Assembly: GCA_031398625.1 (NCBI GenBank)
Contig: JANNNQ010000094.1
Location: forward strand, 1-15,798
Direction of reading: 5' to 3'
Origin: CAIUGU01 sp031398625
GTDB lineage: Bacteria > Pseudomonadota > Gammaproteobacteria > Steroidobacterales > Steroidobacteraceae
DNA: 15,798 nucleotides
In this document: piece by piece, positions 14,896-15,798 of the stretch
How positions within the stretch are numbered: the first letter of the stretch is position 1
Layout of the letters: each line of letters begins with the position of its first letter
Position numbers and translations under genes: made by a program
Notes under the pieces: model-generated
The model's input: only the letters and a program-made list of their open reading frames with translations
Databases searched by the model: none
What the model was told of the DNA's origin: nothing

Positions 14896-15798
14896 TCAGC
14901 TCCCGGTAGGAAGGGCAGTGGCTTCGGTGGCGGCCCCTGCCGGACGTCCAGCGCTGGCAGACGTCGCCGCGGCGCCTCCCTGTACTCCATTCAATCCCGC
15001 GTAGTTGAAGATCGCCGTTGCGATCGATTTTTCCGCACCCGCCATGCCGAATGTCCGGCCCGCTCCCTCGATCACGTAGAACTCATTGGCGGCGTGGGCG
15101 TTGCCACCCGAGCCGACGCGCCCGCTTGCAATCGGGATGTCAAGCACGTCGCCCGCGAACAGGTATGCAGGCCAGTACCCACCGAGAATGGACTCATGCG
15201 GGATGGGCGCCTGGGGATTCGACCCGAATGCCACCTGCATCGCTTCCACCGCGTACGCGAGCTCGTTGTCGTAGCTCATCTTCGCCCACGGCACATCGCC
15301 CACCACGTTGATCTCGACGTCCTGGAAGCCGTGCTTGTCGAGGTGCTTGCGCAGCTTCGCGACGATATCCGGGCCCGTCATGTTGGGTACGTAGCGGAAG
15401 TTGTGCTTCGAGGTAATCTTGTTCGGCAGGATGGCACCGGACCCGCCGGCGAACATGTTGCCGCCCCAGATGCCATCGAGATTGATCGACGTGCCGTAAC
15501 GCGCCATCTTGAGGTAGGTGAACGGATCGTCGGCAATGAAGCGCTCAACGCCCAGGTTCTTCGCCGCGGTTTCCAGATTGATCCGCTTGGCCGACTCACG
15601 CAGGTCCGCTTCTTCTTCCCTGGTCAGCGGCTCGATATCATCGTAGAAGCCGTCGATCATTACCTTGTTGCCGGTCTCGTCCACCAGCGTCGACAGCATC
15701 TTGATGTGCCGCCACGCGGCGCGCCCGGCAGCCTGGAGCGCGGCACGACCGTCTGCGACTTCGACCCGATGGAACGCCGCGCCCAGCACTCGCTGAAT
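14896..15798 (-). CDS. M20-family metallopeptidase, C-terminal part (cut by window edge)
   Basis: The 300 or so residues present are the C-terminal two thirds of an M20-type peptidase or deacylase (dipeptidase/desuccinylase-like, using two zinc ions). The frame is open to the end of the window, so the N-terminal zinc site and any signal peptide lie outside. Visible are VDGFYDDIEPLTREEEADLR, the dimerisation-domain strand region (NKITSKHNFRYVPNMTGPDI, then VAKLRKHLDKHGFQDVEINV), and the C-terminal zinc ligand motif GSGGNAHAANEFYVIEG with the conserved His. A low-complexity Ala/Gly/Thr tail (GGAAATSASAGRPAGAATEA) of about 30 residues follows the last conserved helix, which is unusual. Its stop is 2 nt from the ATPase start. 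It resembles enzymes that cleave dipeptides or N-acyl amino acids; the substrate is unknown. Confidence 0.85.
   Translation of the reverse strand: MQRVLGAAFHRVEVADGRAALQAAGRAAWRHIKMLSTLVDETGNKVMIDGFYDDIEPLTREEEADLRESAKRINLETAAKNLGVERFIADDPFTYLKMARYGTSINLDGIWGGNMFAGGSGAILPNKITSKHNFRYVPNMTGPDIVAKLRKHLDKHGFQDVEINVVGDVPWAKMSYDNELAYAVEAMQVAFGSNPQAPIPHESILGGYWPAYLFAGDVLDIPIASGRVGSGGNAHAANEFYVIEGAGRTFGMAGAEKSIATAIFNYAGLNGVQGGAAATSASAGRPAGAATEATALPTGS

Overview
The window is GC-rich bacterial DNA (by eye in the low 60s percent). It reads as a chromosomal segment of a gammaproteobacterium-like organism. The pointers are a UPF0149 (YgfB/YecA-type) protein with a SEC-C tail, a DUF4389 membrane protein, and MacB-type ABC genes next to an M20 peptidase and a DUF885-like lipoprotein. 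This is inference from gene families; no RNA gene is present to fix the taxonomy.

The left third (1-5770) looks like a worn defence and toxin island. A type I restriction-modification locus has collapsed: the 5' part of hsdM (105-~859) runs directly, out of frame, into the 3' half of hsdR (~854-2419). The hsdM 3' end, any hsdS and the nuclease/RecA1 half of hsdR are gone. After a 369-bp gene-free stretch with several inverted repeats come a BrnT/BrnA toxin-antitoxin pair (2789-3584), whose antitoxin carries a long basic tail, and a UPF0149/SEC-C protein (3740-4459). Facing it is a Fic-family AMP transferase (4484-5599, minus) with an intact Fic motif and an N-terminal inhibitory motif. It sits behind an AT-rich, dyad-containing leader.

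The middle (5769-7840) is on the minus strand. It holds an aldo/keto reductase, a DUF4389 small membrane protein, and an amidohydrolase relic with two lesions: a stop at codon 7 behind a strong ribosome binding site, and an internal deletion that removes the catalytic core. Between the aldo/keto reductase and the next operon lies a 160-bp element (7678-7837) with 15-bp terminal inverted repeats and three consecutive hairpins. A third copy of its end sits across the stop codon of fic.

The right half (7838-15798, minus) is one compact operon-like run, in transcription order: an M20-family peptidase (cut by the window edge), a MacB/LolD-type ABC ATPase, permease A, a His-rich secreted protein, permease B, permease C, and a zinc-peptidase-like lipoprotein with an HEGYPGHH motif. 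Gaps are 2, 9, 12, -8, 43 and 4 nt. One ATPase for three different FtsX/MacB permeases, with a peptidase at each end and no MacA-type adaptor or TolC in view, is the most system-like part of the window. It could be a peptide or metal-linked export/mechanotransmission system of unknown substrate.
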